The notes: a model not told the origin generated them from the letters alone. A stretch of 64,000 nucleotides of DNA from Natronocella acetinitrilica (GCF_024170285.1 NZ_JALJXV010000001.1:372001-436000); one strand, 5' to 3'; positions 30,711 to 41,026 are shown, counted from the first letter of the stretch. Numbers and translations: made by a program.

Positions 30711-31475
30711 TCAACCGTCCTTCTTGGGGGTCTTGGCAGCGGCTTTTGGCGTAGTCTTGCGCGTCTTGGGCGCAGCCGCCTTCCTGGCCGCGGGCTTCGT
30801 GGCGGTCTTCGCCGCCGGCTTGGCAGCTGACTTGGCGGCGGGCTTTGCTGCAGCTTTCGGTGTTGCCTTCCGTGCGGTGGCGGGTTTTGGCGTTGGCGCC
30901 GGAGCCGGTGGTGGGGTCGGCGCCGCGGCAGACGGCGGAGCTGCAGGCGGTGGCTGAGTGGCGGAAGCAGGGGCAGCAGCAGCGGAGACCTCCACGCCGG
31001 CTTCCCGCGCCATCTCCGCCCAATTGCCCAGTGCCTCCTGGGCACGGTCAGCGGCCTGCTGCCAGGCCTCGAGAACCTGCCGACTCTCTTCTTCCCAGCG
31101 CGTTGCCGCCTGACCCGGATCCATGGTCCTGAGGCTGTCGAACCAGGCAGCCCAGAGCTCATGCTGGCTGGTGGTCCAGCCCTGCATCATGCCCTGCATC
31201 TGCTCCATCCAGCGAGCGACGGGCTCCGGGGCCTGGTCAATATCGCCCATTTGCCTGGACCAGCGAGCCGCCCACTCCTTCTGGGTGTCGAGCGCCTGTT
31301 GCACAGACGCTTCCCAGGCCGCCAGCTGCCGTTCGTACTCCTCCCGCAACTGCTCGTTTCCCTGGGGTGCCTGGCCACCAAAGCGGCGCACCGAGTCCAT
31401 CCAGCTGTCCCACAGCTTGCGCTGCATGTCGGTCCAGCCGCCAACCATCTGTTCCACCTGCTTTTGCCAATCCAT
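30711..31475 (-). CDS. Phasin-like protein with histone H1-like Ala/Lys/Pro tail
   Basis: A 254-residue protein in two parts. The N-terminal 150 residues are helical and Trp-rich and consist of two similar units: GGWTDMQRKLWDSWMDSVRRF (residues 12-32, one letter over a short run so read as GGWTDMQRKLW plus DSWMDSVRRF) and QGWTTSQHELW plus AAWFDSLRTM. The C-terminal 90 residues are Ala, Lys and Pro repeats (AAKPAAKSAAKPAAK). Helical phasin plus AAKP tail is the layout of PhaF of pseudomonads, which links polyhydroxyalkanoate granules to DNA. No PHA synthase is in the window, so this is architectural inference. GGAGG lies seven bases before the ATG. Confidence 0.55.
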   Translation of the reverse strand: MDWQKQVEQMVGGWTDMQRKLWDSWMDSVRRFGGQAPQGNEQLREEYERQLAAWEASVQQALDTQKEWAARWSRQMGDIDQAPEPVARWMEQMQGMMQGWTTSQHELWAAWFDSLRTMDPGQAATRWEEESRQVLEAWQQAADRAQEALGNWAEMAREAGVEVSAAAAPASATQPPPAAPPSAAAPTPPPAPAPTPKPATARKATPKAAAKPAAKSAAKPAAKTATKPAARKAAAPKTRKTTPKAAAKTPKKDG

Positions 31476-31621
31476 TCAGCATCCTCCAAGCTCGGGCCGG
31501 CTTCGGTCGCGATCCAAAGCGCAGGCCGTATAATCCGGGTTTCAGTGAGAGTCTAGCAGCAGCCGCACCGCAACACAGGCCTACGGGCAGCCATGGCGGC
31601 AATAAACACGGGGGAGGACGC

Positions 31622-32515
31622 TTGCTCAAGACCCACCTGTTGCGCTGGTGGCTACGCCTGTCGAGCCTGCTACCGCTGCGTCTTGCCCATGCGCTGGGCA
31701 CCGCACTCGGCACCTGCATCCACCTGTTCGCGAGACGCACCCGCCGCGTGGTCGAGGACAACATCCGCGTCTGCTTCCCCGCAATGACGGCAGCCGAGCG
31801 GAGCCAGCTTGTCCGCAGCAGCCTCGCTGAGCTGGGCAAGCAGGTGCTGGAAACCGGCATCATCTGGCATGCCGACCCGGGACGTCTGGCTCGGCTGGTG
31901 GTGAACCCGGAGGCGCTAGCCGAGCTGGAACAGCATTGGCCGGCGGATCGCGGACTGCTCGTGGGCGTGCCGCATCTGGGTGCCTTTGAACTCTGCAATG
32001 CCTTCGTCAATACACGGCACCCGGTGCATCACCTGTATCGACCGCCCCGGGAAGCGTGGATGGAGCCGGTGCTGGTGGAGGTCCGGGAGCGCCGGGGTGG
32101 CCGCTCCATGCCTGCTGACGCCCGCGGCCTGCGGTTCCTGCTGCGCTGCCTTCGGGAGCAACGCCTGGTGGGTATACTGCCCGACCAGATTCCCGACCAG
32201 GGCGGCGTGCACGCACCTTTTTTCGGTCGGCCGGCACTGACCATGACCCTGTTCGCCCAGATGGCACGCAAGACGGGGGCAGGCATGGCCTTCCTGTGCT
32301 GCGAGCGCCTGCCCCGTGGTGGTGGCTTTCGGCTCCACGTCCTGCCCGGCGACCCGGCGATTCTGAACGAGGATCCGGTGGTTGCGGCGACGGCGCTAAA
32401 CCGGTGTATCGAGGCCTGCGTGCGCCTCGCCCCGGCGCAGTACCAGTGGACCTACCGCCGCTTTCGCCATCAACCCGCGGGCCAAAAGAGCCCCTATCGC
32501 AAGCGTCGGCGCTAG
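31622..32515 (+). CDS. LpxL/HtrB-type lipid A acyltransferase family protein
   Basis: Membrane-anchored acyltransferase predicted to add a secondary acyl chain to lipid A or a related lipid. The N-terminal hydrophobic helix is followed by RRVVEDNIRVCFPAMTAAE, the HX4E catalytic motif in VPHLGAFELCNAF, and GILPDQIPDQGGVHAPFFGRPALTMT in parts, which is the family's second signature. The only start near the conserved N-terminus is TTG at 31622, with GGGGGAGG four bases upstream, giving 297 aa. It converges on trkH with a 22-base gap. The exact acyl donor is unknown. Confidence 0.85.
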   Translation: MLKTHLLRWWLRLSSLLPLRLAHALGTALGTCIHLFARRTRRVVEDNIRVCFPAMTAAERSQLVRSSLAELGKQVLETGIIWHADPGRLARLVVNPEALAELEQHWPADRGLLVGVPHLGAFELCNAFVNTRHPVHHLYRPPREAWMEPVLVEVRERRGGRSMPADARGLRFLLRCLREQRLVGILPDQIPDQGGVHAPFFGRPALTMTLFAQMARKTGAGMAFLCCERLPRGGGFRLHVLPGDPAILNEDPVVAATALNRCIEACVRLAPAQYQWTYRRFRHQPAGQKSPYRKRRR

Positions 32516-32537
32516 CGATGGCCGCACAAGGTGCCGA

Positions 32538-33989
32538 TCACCGCCGCCAGAAGGCGGGGGTCAACAACACCAGCAGGGTGAAGACTTCGAGCCGCCCGAG
32601 CAGCATGGCGAACATCAACACCCACTTGGCGAATGAGCTGATGTCGCCATAGTTTTCGGCCACGACGCCGAGACCCGGGCCGAGGTTGGTGATGGTGGCG
32701 GCCACAGCGGAGAATGCCGTCACCTGATCCAGCCCGGTCCCCATGAGCAGCAGCACCATCAGCGCGAACAAGGCAATGTAGGCGGCAAAGAAACCCCACA
32801 CCGCGTCGATTACCCGCTCGTCCACCGCGCGCTGGCCGAGCTTCACCAGCACTTGCGCCTGGGGATGGATGAGCCGGATCACTTCCCGGTAGCCCTGCTT
32901 TAGCAGGAGCACGAAGCGCACCACCTTGATGCCACCAGCGGTGGAGGCGGCACAGCCGCCAACGAAGGCCGTCATGATCAGCAGCAGCGGTAGGTAAAGC
33001 GGCCAGCTATCGAAGTCGGTGGTGGTGAACCCGGCAGTGGTGCCGATAGACACGGTCTGGAAGATCGCGTGGTGCAGGGTATCGCCCCAGCCTCCATGGT
33101 GACCGGTGGTTATGAGGGTCGCTGTCACCACGGAACCCACAATAAACAGGATGCCGATGAACCAGCGTACCTCGGTATCCTTGAGGTAATGACTCAGGGA
33201 GCGTCGACGCCAGGCGAAAAAGTGCATCGCGAAGTTGATGCCGGAGATGACCAGAAACACCACGCAGATCATCTCTATCAATGGGCTATTGAAGTGGCCA
33301 ATGCTGGCGTCGTACGTGGAATACCCACCGATGGCCACCGTGGAGAAGCTGTGTCCCACCGCATCGAACCAACTCATGCCGGCGACCCAGTAGGCAAGGG
33401 CACAGGCCACCGTCAAACTCAAGTAGATGTACCACAGCGCCTTGGCGGTCTCACCGATTCGCGGGGTGAGCTTGGAATCCTTCACCGGGCCGGGCATCTC
33501 GGCCCGGTAGAGCTGCATGCCCCCAACGCCGAGCATGGGCAGGATGGCCACTGCCAGCACGATGATACCCATGCCGCCAAACCACTGCAGTTGCTGACGG
33601 TAGAAGCGGATGGATTCCGGCAGTGCCTCAATTCCGGTCAGCACCGTTGCACCGGTGGTGGTCAGTCCGGACAGGCTCTCGAAAGCCGCATCGGTAAAGC
33701 TGATGCGCGGCTGCTCCGAGAGCACCAGGGGCACCGCCCCGGCAAGGCCAAGCACCGTCCAGAACAGAACTACGATGAGAAACCCGTCCCGGGTGCGCAG
33801 TTCGTGACGATCGCCGCGCACCGGTAACCAGAGCAGCAGCCCGGCGAGCAGAATGGCGAAAAAAGATGCCGCGAACGGCAGCAGCGCGGCATCCCGGAAC
33901 AGCAAGGAAATGAGCAGCGGCGGCAACATGGTGATGCTGAACAGCATCAGCAGCAGACCAAGAATGCGCTGGACGGTGGAGAAGTGCAT
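32538..33989 (-). CDS. trkH: Potassium uptake protein TrkH
   Basis: Pore-forming subunit of the Trk potassium system, 483 aa with about ten to twelve membrane segments. Four selectivity-filter-like loops are visible, including SLSGLTTTGATVLTG, VAIGGYSTYDASIG, SIGTTAGFTTTDFD and the late AVAATITNLGPGLG. Its ATG overlaps the trkA stop (ATGA), so the pair is coupled. Trk uptake is a first response to osmotic upshift, which fits a halophile but is not proof of one. Confidence 0.95.
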   Translation of the reverse strand: MHFSTVQRILGLLLMLFSITMLPPLLISLLFRDAALLPFAASFFAILLAGLLLWLPVRGDRHELRTRDGFLIVVLFWTVLGLAGAVPLVLSEQPRISFTDAAFESLSGLTTTGATVLTGIEALPESIRFYRQQLQWFGGMGIIVLAVAILPMLGVGGMQLYRAEMPGPVKDSKLTPRIGETAKALWYIYLSLTVACALAYWVAGMSWFDAVGHSFSTVAIGGYSTYDASIGHFNSPLIEMICVVFLVISGINFAMHFFAWRRRSLSHYLKDTEVRWFIGILFIVGSVVTATLITTGHHGGWGDTLHHAIFQTVSIGTTAGFTTTDFDSWPLYLPLLLIMTAFVGGCAASTAGGIKVVRFVLLLKQGYREVIRLIHPQAQVLVKLGQRAVDERVIDAVWGFFAAYIALFALMVLLLMGTGLDQVTAFSAVAATITNLGPGLGVVAENYGDISSFAKWVLMFAMLLGRLEVFTLLVLLTPAFWRR

Positions 33990-35365
33990 CAGATGAAGGT
34001 GACGCCTACCTGGAACAGCCGCTCCACATCACGGATGCGGCGCTTGTCCACGAGGAAGAGAATGACGTGGTCCTCGGGCTCGATCACCGTATCGTGGTGC
34101 CCCATGAGCACATGATCGCCGCGGACGATACAGCCGATGGTGGTGCCGGCGGGGAGGTCGATATCCTCGATCGCCCGTCCCACCACCTTTGAGTTCGTGG
34201 CGCTGCCGTGGGCCACCGCCTCGATGGCCTCGGCGGCGCCGCGACGCAGCGAATGCACCATGACCACATCGCCCCGGCGGACGTGGGCGAGCAGTGTGCC
34301 GATGGTGGCCTGCTGCGGCGAAATGGCGATGTCGATATCCTCGCTGCCCTGCACCAGATCGACGTACGCGGCCCGGTTGATCAGCGACATCACCATGCGT
34401 GCGCCGAGCCGCTTCGCCAGCATGCCGGAGAGAATATTGGCCTCGTCGTCGTTGGTCAGCGCGCAGAACACATCGGTGTTCTCGATGTTTTCCTCAAGTA
34501 GCAGCTCTTCATCGGCAGCGTCGCCCAGCAACACGATGGAAGATTGCAGATCCTCGGAGAGCTGCCGTGTGCGGATGTCGGATCGCTCTATGATCTTGAT
34601 CTGGTAGCGCTCTTCCAGCGCCTGGGCCAGCCGTTTGCCGATGTTGCCACCGCCGGCGATGATGATGCGCTTCACCGGCTTGTCCAGACGGCGCAACTCG
34701 CTCATGGCGGCGCGAATACTCTTGCGGGCGGCGACGAAAAACACCTCGTCGCCGGCCTCGATCACGGTGTCACCCTCGGGGATGATCGGCTTGCCGCGAC
34801 GGAAAATCGCCGCTACGCGGGCGTGATCGCCGGGCATGTGTTCCCCGAGGGTACGCAGCTCGTGCCCCACCAATGGTCCACCGTAGTAGGCCCGCACCCC
34901 AACCATGCGCACCTTGCCACCGGCGAAATCCAGTACCTGCAGGGCACCCGGATGCTCGATGAGCCGCTTGACGTACTGCGTGACCAACTGCTCCGGGCTG
35001 ATCAGCACATCCACCGGTATGGCATCCGGCGAGAAAAGCTGCGGATAGGACAGATATTCCTGGGCCCGAACCCGGGCGATCTTGGTGGGTGTGTGGAACA
35101 GGGTGTAGGCGATCTGGCAGGCCACCATGTTCGCCTCGTCACTACTGGTGACCGCGATGATCATGTCTGCGTCTTCGGCGGCAGCCTGGCGCAGCACATC
35201 GGGGTGTGTGGCATTACCGCGAATGGTGCGCAGGTCCAGACGGTCCTGGATGTCCTGCAGCAGGCGTGAGTTGATATCAACCAGCGTGACATCGTTGGCT
35301 TCGCTGGCGAGATTCTGCGCCAGCGAGCTGCCCACCTGTCCCGCACCGAGTATGATGATCTTCAT
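33989..35365 (-). CDS. trkA: Trk potassium transporter NAD-binding regulatory subunit TrkA
   Basis: Cytoplasmic gating ring of the Trk system, 458 aa, with two RCK modules. The first Rossmann motif is [19 protein letters not shown] at residues 1-19; the second is [18 protein letters not shown] at about 230. Each is followed by an RCK-C domain ([18 protein letters not shown]-like: [15 protein letters not shown], and [15 protein letters not shown]). It lies 83 bases after the ntrX-like gene. Confidence 0.96.
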   Translation of the reverse strand: MKIIILGAGQVGSSLAQNLASEANDVTLVDINSRLLQDIQDRLDLRTIRGNATHPDVLRQAAAEDADMIIAVTSSDEANMVACQIAYTLFHTPTKIARVRAQEYLSYPQLFSPDAIPVDVLISPEQLVTQYVKRLIEHPGALQVLDFAGGKVRMVGVRAYYGGPLVGHELRTLGEHMPGDHARVAAIFRRGKPIIPEGDTVIEAGDEVFFVAARKSIRAAMSELRRLDKPVKRIIIAGGGNIGKRLAQALEERYQIKIIERSDIRTRQLSEDLQSSIVLLGDAADEELLLEENIENTDVFCALTNDDEANILSGMLAKRLGARMVMSLINRAAYVDLVQGSEDIDIAISPQQATIGTLLAHVRRGDVVMVHSLRRGAAEAIEAVAHGSATNSKVVGRAIEDIDLPAGTTIGCIVRGDHVLMGHHDTVIEPEDHVILFLVDKRRIRDVERLFQVGVTFI

Positions 35366-35448
35366 GCACTCAGCCTAGCCGCACCCGCCGGCGGCGGGGA
35401 AAGCCGCATACGGTAAGCCAGCCCGGCGCAACATGGAAGCACGGAGGC

Positions 35449-36864
35449 TCAGTAATCGTTGGGGTCGATGCCCAGGGACTTGAGCTTGCGATACAGATGG
35501 GTGCGCTCCATCCCCGCCAGTTTGGCCAGTTCCCCCACACTGCCGCCGGCCGCGGCGAGCTGTTTCTTCAGGTACAGCCGCTCGAAAGATTCGCGGGCCT
35601 CGCGCAACGGACGGTCCAGGCTCAGGCTCACGCCGCCACGCAGTTGCTGATCCGGGGAGCGCGCGCCGGACAGCGCCGTTTCGACTTCATCCACCGTGAT
35701 TTCCGGCCCTTCCCCGAGTATGAGGAGCCGCTGCACCAGATTCTTGAGCTCCCGGATGTTGCCGGGCCAGTGGTGGCGTCGCAGGCGGGCAATCGCCGCA
35801 TCGGAGAAGCGCCTCTCCGGCAGGCTCTCCCGGGTGAGCAGGCGCTGGAGGTAGAACTCCAGCATCTGCGGGATATCCTCGGCGTGCTCACGCAGCGGCG
35901 GAATGCGCAGGGGCACCACGTTGAGATGGTAGTAGAGGTCTTCACGAAAGCGCCCGGCGCGTACTTCTTCTTCCAGATCAACCCGGGTGGCGGCAAGCAC
36001 CCGCACATCCACCTTGACCGGCTCGGCGCCACCAACACGGTGAAAACTGCGGCTGTTGATGGCGCTCAGCAGGCGGACCTGGGCAGGCAGATCGAGATCG
36101 GCAACCTCATCCACGAGCAACGCGCCATGGTTGGCCTGCTCCAGCCGACCGTAAAGCACCCGGCCACCCTGCTCGCTGCCAAACAACTCGGGCGCGGAGC
36201 TGGCGCCGGCGATGGAGCCGGCGGCCACCTCCACCAGGGGCCCGTTACGGCGCTGGCTGCAGCGGTGCAGATAGCGCGCCGCGGTCCGCTTGCCGGTGCC
36301 TGCCTCACCACTGATCAGTACCCAGGTATCGTGACTGGCGATGCGGCGAATCTGCTCGCGCAGACTCTGCATGATACGACTGTTGCCCAGCGGCTCCGCC
36401 GGGCTACCCGCCTGCTCCCGCAGGCCGCGATTCTCCCGCAGCAGCCGATCCGCCTCCAGGGCGCGCTCCACCACGAGCAAGAGCTTGGCCAGGGACAACG
36501 GCTTCTCGATGAAATCGTAGGCGCCCAGCCGGGTCGCCTCCACCGCGGTCTCCACGGTGCCGTGGCCGGACATCATCACCACCGGGCAAGGCAGGCTGCC
36601 CGAGGCGGACCACTCCTTGAGTAGAGCGATACCGTCGGTATCGGGCATCCAGATATCCAGCAGTATGAGATCCGGTCGGCGCTGGCGCAGCGCCTGTCGG
36701 GCATGAGCGGCATCCTGCGCAACCTGAACCTCGTAGTCTTCATCCTCGAGTATGTCCTGCACCAGGGTCCGGATATCCGGCTCGTCATCGACCACCAGGA
36801 TACTGGAGCGGCTCATGGCGGGCGGTGTTCTGGTGGACTCCGGAAGTCGCTGGGCCTGATTCAT
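35449..36864 (-). CDS. NtrX-like response regulator lacking the GAFTGA loop
   Basis: Cognate regulator of the kinase encoded just upstream. Domains: receiver (residues 20-135) with D26/D27, phosphoacceptor D70 in LILLDIWMPDTDG and K121; an AAA+ domain with Walker A GEAGTGKR (186-193) and Walker B LLVDE (249-253); and a Fis-type C-terminal helix-turn-helix (GSVGELAKLAGMERTHLYRKLK in parts). Between ELFGSEQGG and RLEQANHG the GAFTGA segment that contacts sigma54 is missing, and YYHLNV replaces the common YYRLNV. It probably binds DNA without activating sigma54 promoters. ATG 36864 overlaps the kinase stop (ATGA) and has AGGGGG upstream; ATG 36816 is an alternative. Confidence 0.88.
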   Translation of the reverse strand: MNQAQRLPESTRTPPAMSRSSILVVDDEPDIRTLVQDILEDEDYEVQVAQDAAHARQALRQRRPDLILLDIWMPDTDGIALLKEWSASGSLPCPVVMMSGHGTVETAVEATRLGAYDFIEKPLSLAKLLLVVERALEADRLLRENRGLREQAGSPAEPLGNSRIMQSLREQIRRIASHDTWVLISGEAGTGKRTAARYLHRCSQRRNGPLVEVAAGSIAGASSAPELFGSEQGGRVLYGRLEQANHGALLVDEVADLDLPAQVRLLSAINSRSFHRVGGAEPVKVDVRVLAATRVDLEEEVRAGRFREDLYYHLNVVPLRIPPLREHAEDIPQMLEFYLQRLLTRESLPERRFSDAAIARLRRHHWPGNIRELKNLVQRLLILGEGPEITVDEVETALSGARSPDQQLRGGVSLSLDRPLREARESFERLYLKKQLAAAGGSVGELAKLAGMERTHLYRKLKSLGIDPNDY

Positions 36865-39095
36865 CGGGTACCCCCTGCGCGCTCTCCGCCGGCAACGCGA
36901 CGCACGGTCGACAGCTCGCTCAAAGTGGTTTCGGTGAGCGGCAGACGGATTGTCACCTGCGCACCCTCCTCCAGGTTCTCGGCATTGATGGTGCCGTTAT
37001 GTTCCTCGACGATCTTCTTCACGATGGGCATACCGAGCCCGGTGCCCTTGGCCTTGGTGGTGACATACGGCTCGAACAGATGGCCCAGGACGTCCTCGCT
37101 GAAACCAGGGCCGTGATCCCGCACCCTGAGCTGAACCTGCGGTGACTCACCATTGCCCAGATACTCGGTACTGAGCTGAAGCTGGCAGCGCCGGCCCTTG
37201 GGAGTCGACTCCAGGGCGTTTTTGACCAGATTATGCAGCAGTTGGCGCAGTCTCCCCGCATCGGCGGTGAATCGGGGCAGGGACGGGTCCAGGTTGAAGC
37301 GGATGCTGACACCGCCGGGACTGGTGCGATAGAGCTCGAGGACTTCCACCACCAGATCATTGAGATCAACAGCCTGCAGGTTGAGTTCCGGCGGATGCGC
37401 GTAATCGCTGAATGCGTTGACCATGGTCTTCATGGCGTCCACCTGGTGGATGATGGTGTTGGTTGCCCGATCCAGTACCTCGGACTCGCGACCCTCCAGG
37501 GCCGGGAGACACTTGCGGCGCATGCGTTCGGCGGCCAGCTGGATCGGCGTCAGCGGGTTCTTGATTTCATGGGCCAGTCGTCGTGCGACCTCGGCCCAGG
37601 CGGCATCGCGCTGGGCCTGGATCAGGGCGGTGACGTCGTCAAGCACGATCACCTGACCACCCATGCCCCCGCCACCGGTGAGGGTCGCGCCGCTGCACAT
37701 CAGCACCTGTCGGCCGTTGGGGCGTGGCAACACGATCTGCTCCCGCCATTCGGATCGGTTGGCGTTGACGTGGCGCCGCACCACGTTGGCAAGGGGCTCC
37801 AGCGCCGGTGTTTCCAGGGCGAGCTGCTCCAGCGTCTTCCCCTGGTGGGAGCGCAGGTTGAGGCCAAGGATCTGGTCAGCGGCCAGGTTGTGGGTGCGCA
37901 GCGCACCGTCGCGGTCGGTGGCAAGCACCGCGGAAGACAACCGACCGAGCAGCGCTTCCAGATAGGCCCGTTGTGCCTCCACCTGGGCCTGACTGGTCTT
38001 CGCCTGATCCCGGGCGTGAGCCACGCGCCGACTCATGTCGTTGAAGGACCGCACCAGAAAGCCGAGTTCGTCGCGACCGGCAGGCGGCAGCTGCTTGCCG
38101 TATTCGCCAGCGGCCACAGCCTCGGTACCTTCGGCGAGATAACGGATCGGTGCCGCCAGACGGCGGGCAGCGTAGAACGCCGACCAGACGGCGAACAGCA
38201 GGCTGATCAGCAATACGAGTGACAGGGTAAGGACGAAGCTGTCCTGCAGGGGGCGACGCAGGTAGCCTACCTCCTGATAGCGGGCATAGTGGGTCTGCAC
38301 GCTCTCGGCGAGGGCATCGACCCGCGGCGACACCGAGAACAGCCCTTGCAACACCCGTTGATCCGGGGTGCCGTCAGCATCCGGCGCCGGCACGATGATC
38401 CGGATGTGCAGCCCGGAATCACCGATGGGATCAAGGCCCACATAAGCACGGCCCTGACGAAGCTGAAGGAGGATGTCCTCCTCCGGTCGCCGGGGCAGCA
38501 CCGCCGCCGGCTCCCGGGCACTGGTGGCGATGATACGTCCGCTGGTGGTCATGAGGGTCAATTCCGAAGCCCCGACACGCTCTCGCTCCTGACTCAGGGT
38601 GATGGGCGCAAGGGGCTCGCTCACGTCGCGGAACTGCAGCGACGAAGTCTCCATGCGTCGAAGTAACTCGCGCATCCGCATGTCGAAGGATGCCTGGGAC
38701 AGGCTCAGCGCATCCTCCATGGCCTGCTGCTCCATGCGGGAGTCGAACCAGGTCTCGATGCCGCGATTCAGGAACTGCACGGAAAACAGGTACACCACGC
38801 TGACCGGCACCACCGCCAGAACAACGAACATGGTGACCAGCCGCACCGTGAGGCGACTGCCGGGCTGGCCCAGCCGACGCTGATTGATCAGGCGGGCGAG
38901 ATTCCAGATGATGAGAACACCGAGCCCGATCAGGCAGACGGTATTGAGGAACAGCAACCACGGATGCAACTGGCCGAAGACTTCGGAATTCTGGGTGGCG
39001 ACACTCAGCAGATAAAGTGCGACCAACAACAGGGCGCAGAGCACCACCCGAAGGGCGCCTTCGCGGGAGACACGCTTTACTGTTCCACCGGCCAT
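36861..39095 (-). CDS. NtrY-like membrane sensor histidine kinase
   Basis: A 744-aa kinase. Two N-terminal membrane helices (about 16-33 and 45-66) and a third (83-107) precede a periplasmic domain of about 175 residues. A further helix (287-306) leads to HAMP (308-360), PAS (375-490), HisKA with H509 in RLAHEIKNPLTPIQL, and an ATPase domain with LVKNALEST, DHGPGFSEDVLGHLFEPYVTTK and GTGLGMPIVKKI. The architecture is that of NtrY. No ntrBC or nif genes are near; the neighbours are rsmB, DUF4390 and trkAH. Its start lies inside the 3' end of the DUF4390 gene (19-base overlap). Confidence 0.9.
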   Translation of the reverse strand: MAGGTVKRVSREGALRVVLCALLLVALYLLSVATQNSEVFGQLHPWLLFLNTVCLIGLGVLIIWNLARLINQRRLGQPGSRLTVRLVTMFVVLAVVPVSVVYLFSVQFLNRGIETWFDSRMEQQAMEDALSLSQASFDMRMRELLRRMETSSLQFRDVSEPLAPITLSQERERVGASELTLMTTSGRIIATSAREPAAVLPRRPEEDILLQLRQGRAYVGLDPIGDSGLHIRIIVPAPDADGTPDQRVLQGLFSVSPRVDALAESVQTHYARYQEVGYLRRPLQDSFVLTLSLVLLISLLFAVWSAFYAARRLAAPIRYLAEGTEAVAAGEYGKQLPPAGRDELGFLVRSFNDMSRRVAHARDQAKTSQAQVEAQRAYLEALLGRLSSAVLATDRDGALRTHNLAADQILGLNLRSHQGKTLEQLALETPALEPLANVVRRHVNANRSEWREQIVLPRPNGRQVLMCSGATLTGGGGMGGQVIVLDDVTALIQAQRDAAWAEVARRLAHEIKNPLTPIQLAAERMRRKCLPALEGRESEVLDRATNTIIHQVDAMKTMVNAFSDYAHPPELNLQAVDLNDLVVEVLELYRTSPGGVSIRFNLDPSLPRFTADAGRLRQLLHNLVKNALESTPKGRRCQLQLSTEYLGNGESPQVQLRVRDHGPGFSEDVLGHLFEPYVTTKAKGTGLGMPIVKKIVEEHNGTINAENLEEGAQVTIRLPLTETTLSELSTVRRVAGGERAGGTR

Positions 39096-39643
39096 GTATA
39101 CCAGTCACTCACCAGTCGCCACTCGGGCGAGACATAAGCCACGGTGCGCAGTGGATGAGGGAGGGCGTCGAGATCCAGGCGCGCTCGCGCCTCAACCCGG
39201 TAGTCTCCTTCACCGTCCAGCCTGTGCAGTTGCAGCAGCCGCATACCGACCACCGTTCCCCAGGCAGCCATGGCCATGTCGCGACGGAAGAATGTCCGGC
39301 GCTCGTTATCGAGATCATTATGGACGACATAGCGCCGACTGAGTGCGTGGTAGAGCACGGTGACACGCACGGTGCGCTCAACCAGCTCGGCGTCCCACCA
39401 CCACCACCAGCGTGGACGATAGACCCGGGCGGTGACTTCGAGGGTCAGGGGTACACCGCTGGTGAGCGCGTCCTCGGCGGCCGCGCTGAGCATGATATCG
39501 AAGCGGCTGTCGAGGCTGAGGAAGGTTCCGGCAGTGCGCAGCTCGCCGTTCACCAAGCGAATTTGCCCGTCCTCCGCGGCGGCTGCCGGGGGCAGGAGGA
39601 GCAGTGCCAAAAACACCAGCATGAGAAGCGGCATTCGCCCCAT
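39077..39643 (-). CDS. DUF4390 family secreted protein
   Basis: A 188-aa protein with a signal peptide (LLMLVFLALLLLPPAAAA) and a beta-rich mature part. It has LDSRFDIMLSAAAEDALTSG and a run of five tryptophans in RPRWWWWWDAEL, a region that is Trp-rich in the family as I recall it. The function of DUF4390 is unknown; it commonly sits between rsmB and an ntrY-type kinase in gammaproteobacteria, suggesting a link to envelope sensing. ATG 39643 is used; a TTG seven codons upstream is also possible. Confidence 0.75.
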   Translation of the reverse strand: MGRMPLLMLVFLALLLLPPAAAAEDGQIRLVNGELRTAGTFLSLDSRFDIMLSAAAEDALTSGVPLTLEVTARVYRPRWWWWWDAELVERTVRVTVLYHALSRRYVVHNDLDNERRTFFRRDMAMAAWGTVVGMRLLQLHRLDGEGDYRVEARARLDLDALPHPLRTVAYVSPEWRLVSDWYTWPVEQ

Positions 39644-39700
39644 GTTAACTGCCAGAGCCCTCAAAACCGTCTCACCTGTGTGCCTGCCGTGGAATGTCGT

Positions 39701-41026
39701 TCAGCCTTTACGCAGCACTGCGTAGTAGAAGCCGTCCATGCCGTCCATTCCCGTGAGTATCTGCCGGCCATGGGCCTGAGGCAGGCCCCAGGACTGTTCG
39801 ATGGGCGACTCGAAGACATCTGTCCGGGCCGTGATGAACCGCCCGACTACGCCAGCGTTCTCCTCCGGCAACACGGAACACGTCGAATAGACAAGCATAC
39901 CGCCCCGTTGCAACAGGGGCCACACCGCCCGCAGGAGCTTAAGCTGTGTGTCGGTCAGCATGCTTATATCGTCGTCACGGCGCAGAGACTTGATATCCGG
40001 ATGGCGACGGATCACGCCCGTCGCCGAGCAAGGGGCATCCAGCAGTACACGATCATAGGGGCGACCATCCCACCAGCTGTCGGGGTCAGCCCCATCACCC
40101 ACCACCAGTTCGGCCCGCAGCTGGAGGCGTTCCAGGTTCTGCGTCAGCGACTCAAGACGCCTGGCGTCCACGTCCACCGCAGTCACCGCTGCAAGCCGCG
40201 GCTCCCGCTCAAGCATGTGGCAGGTCTTGCTGCCCGGGGCGGCGCAAAGATCCAGAACGCGCTGACCCGGAGCAAGCGCCAGCAGGTCGGCGGCCAGTTG
40301 TCCGGCGGCGTCCTGCACTGATACCAGGCCGTCGGCGAACCCGGGTAGGCGCTCTACCGCCACCGGTGCATCAAGCACAATGGCATCAGTGGCGTGCGGG
40401 TGCGCGCGAGCTGCCAGGCCATCCGCTTCGAGCTGTGCCAGATACTTGCCGCGGTCGCCATGGCGCCGATTGACCCGCAACGTCATGGGCGGCCTGGCGT
40501 TGCCAGCGTCACAGAGGGCTTCCCAGTCAGTCGGCCAGGCCTGGCGGAACCGCCGCAGGAGCCAGTCGGGGTGTGCGTGGCGGGCTGCCGGTTGCGCTGC
40601 GGCACGCTCGCAGATGGCCTGCTGATCCGCCTGGAAACGGCGCAGCACGGCATTGACCAGGCCTGCTGACCAGCGCTTGCCGGTGCTGCGGGCCAACGCC
40701 ACCGTCTCATGCACAGCGGCGTGGGGCGGTATTCTGGTCTCCGCAAGTTGATAGAGCCCCAGCAGCAGAATGCAGGAGATATCCTCATCACGACGCCGCA
40801 GGGGCTTGGAGACCAGGGCATCACGCCAAGCCTGCAGTCGCGGAAGCCAGCGCATCACGCCGTAAGCCAACTCCTGGGTCAACCCTCGCTCGGCAAGAGG
40901 AAGTTCCGGTAGCGAATCGGCAAGTGCGTCGGTGAGGGAGCGCTGGTCGCGGATGACGGCCAGCAACACCTGCAGGGCCGCGAGCCGTGCAGCCCCGGAG
41001 GGGTTGCCGTCACCCAAGTCGAACAC
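39701..41026 (-). CDS. rsmB: 16S rRNA (cytosine-967-C5) methyltransferase
   Basis: S-adenosylmethionine-dependent RNA methyltransferase of the Fmu/Sun family, 441 aa. The N-terminal 130 residues form a NusB-like RNA-binding domain ([13 protein letters not shown] through [12 protein letters not shown]). The catalytic domain has [15 protein letters not shown] for [19 protein letters not shown] and [15 protein letters not shown] with the two catalytic cysteines. It starts with GTG at 41026, overlapping the end of fmt by 17 bases, so it is probably translationally coupled. Confidence 0.95.
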   Translation of the reverse strand: MFDLGDGNPSGAARLAALQVLLAVIRDQRSLTDALADSLPELPLAERGLTQELAYGVMRWLPRLQAWRDALVSKPLRRRDEDISCILLLGLYQLAETRIPPHAAVHETVALARSTGKRWSAGLVNAVLRRFQADQQAICERAAAQPAARHAHPDWLLRRFRQAWPTDWEALCDAGNARPPMTLRVNRRHGDRGKYLAQLEADGLAARAHPHATDAIVLDAPVAVERLPGFADGLVSVQDAAGQLAADLLALAPGQRVLDLCAAPGSKTCHMLEREPRLAAVTAVDVDARRLESLTQNLERLQLRAELVVGDGADPDSWWDGRPYDRVLLDAPCSATGVIRRHPDIKSLRRDDDISMLTDTQLKLLRAVWPLLQRGGMLVYSTCSVLPEENAGVVGRFITARTDVFESPIEQSWGLPQAHGRQILTGMDGMDGFYYAVLRKG

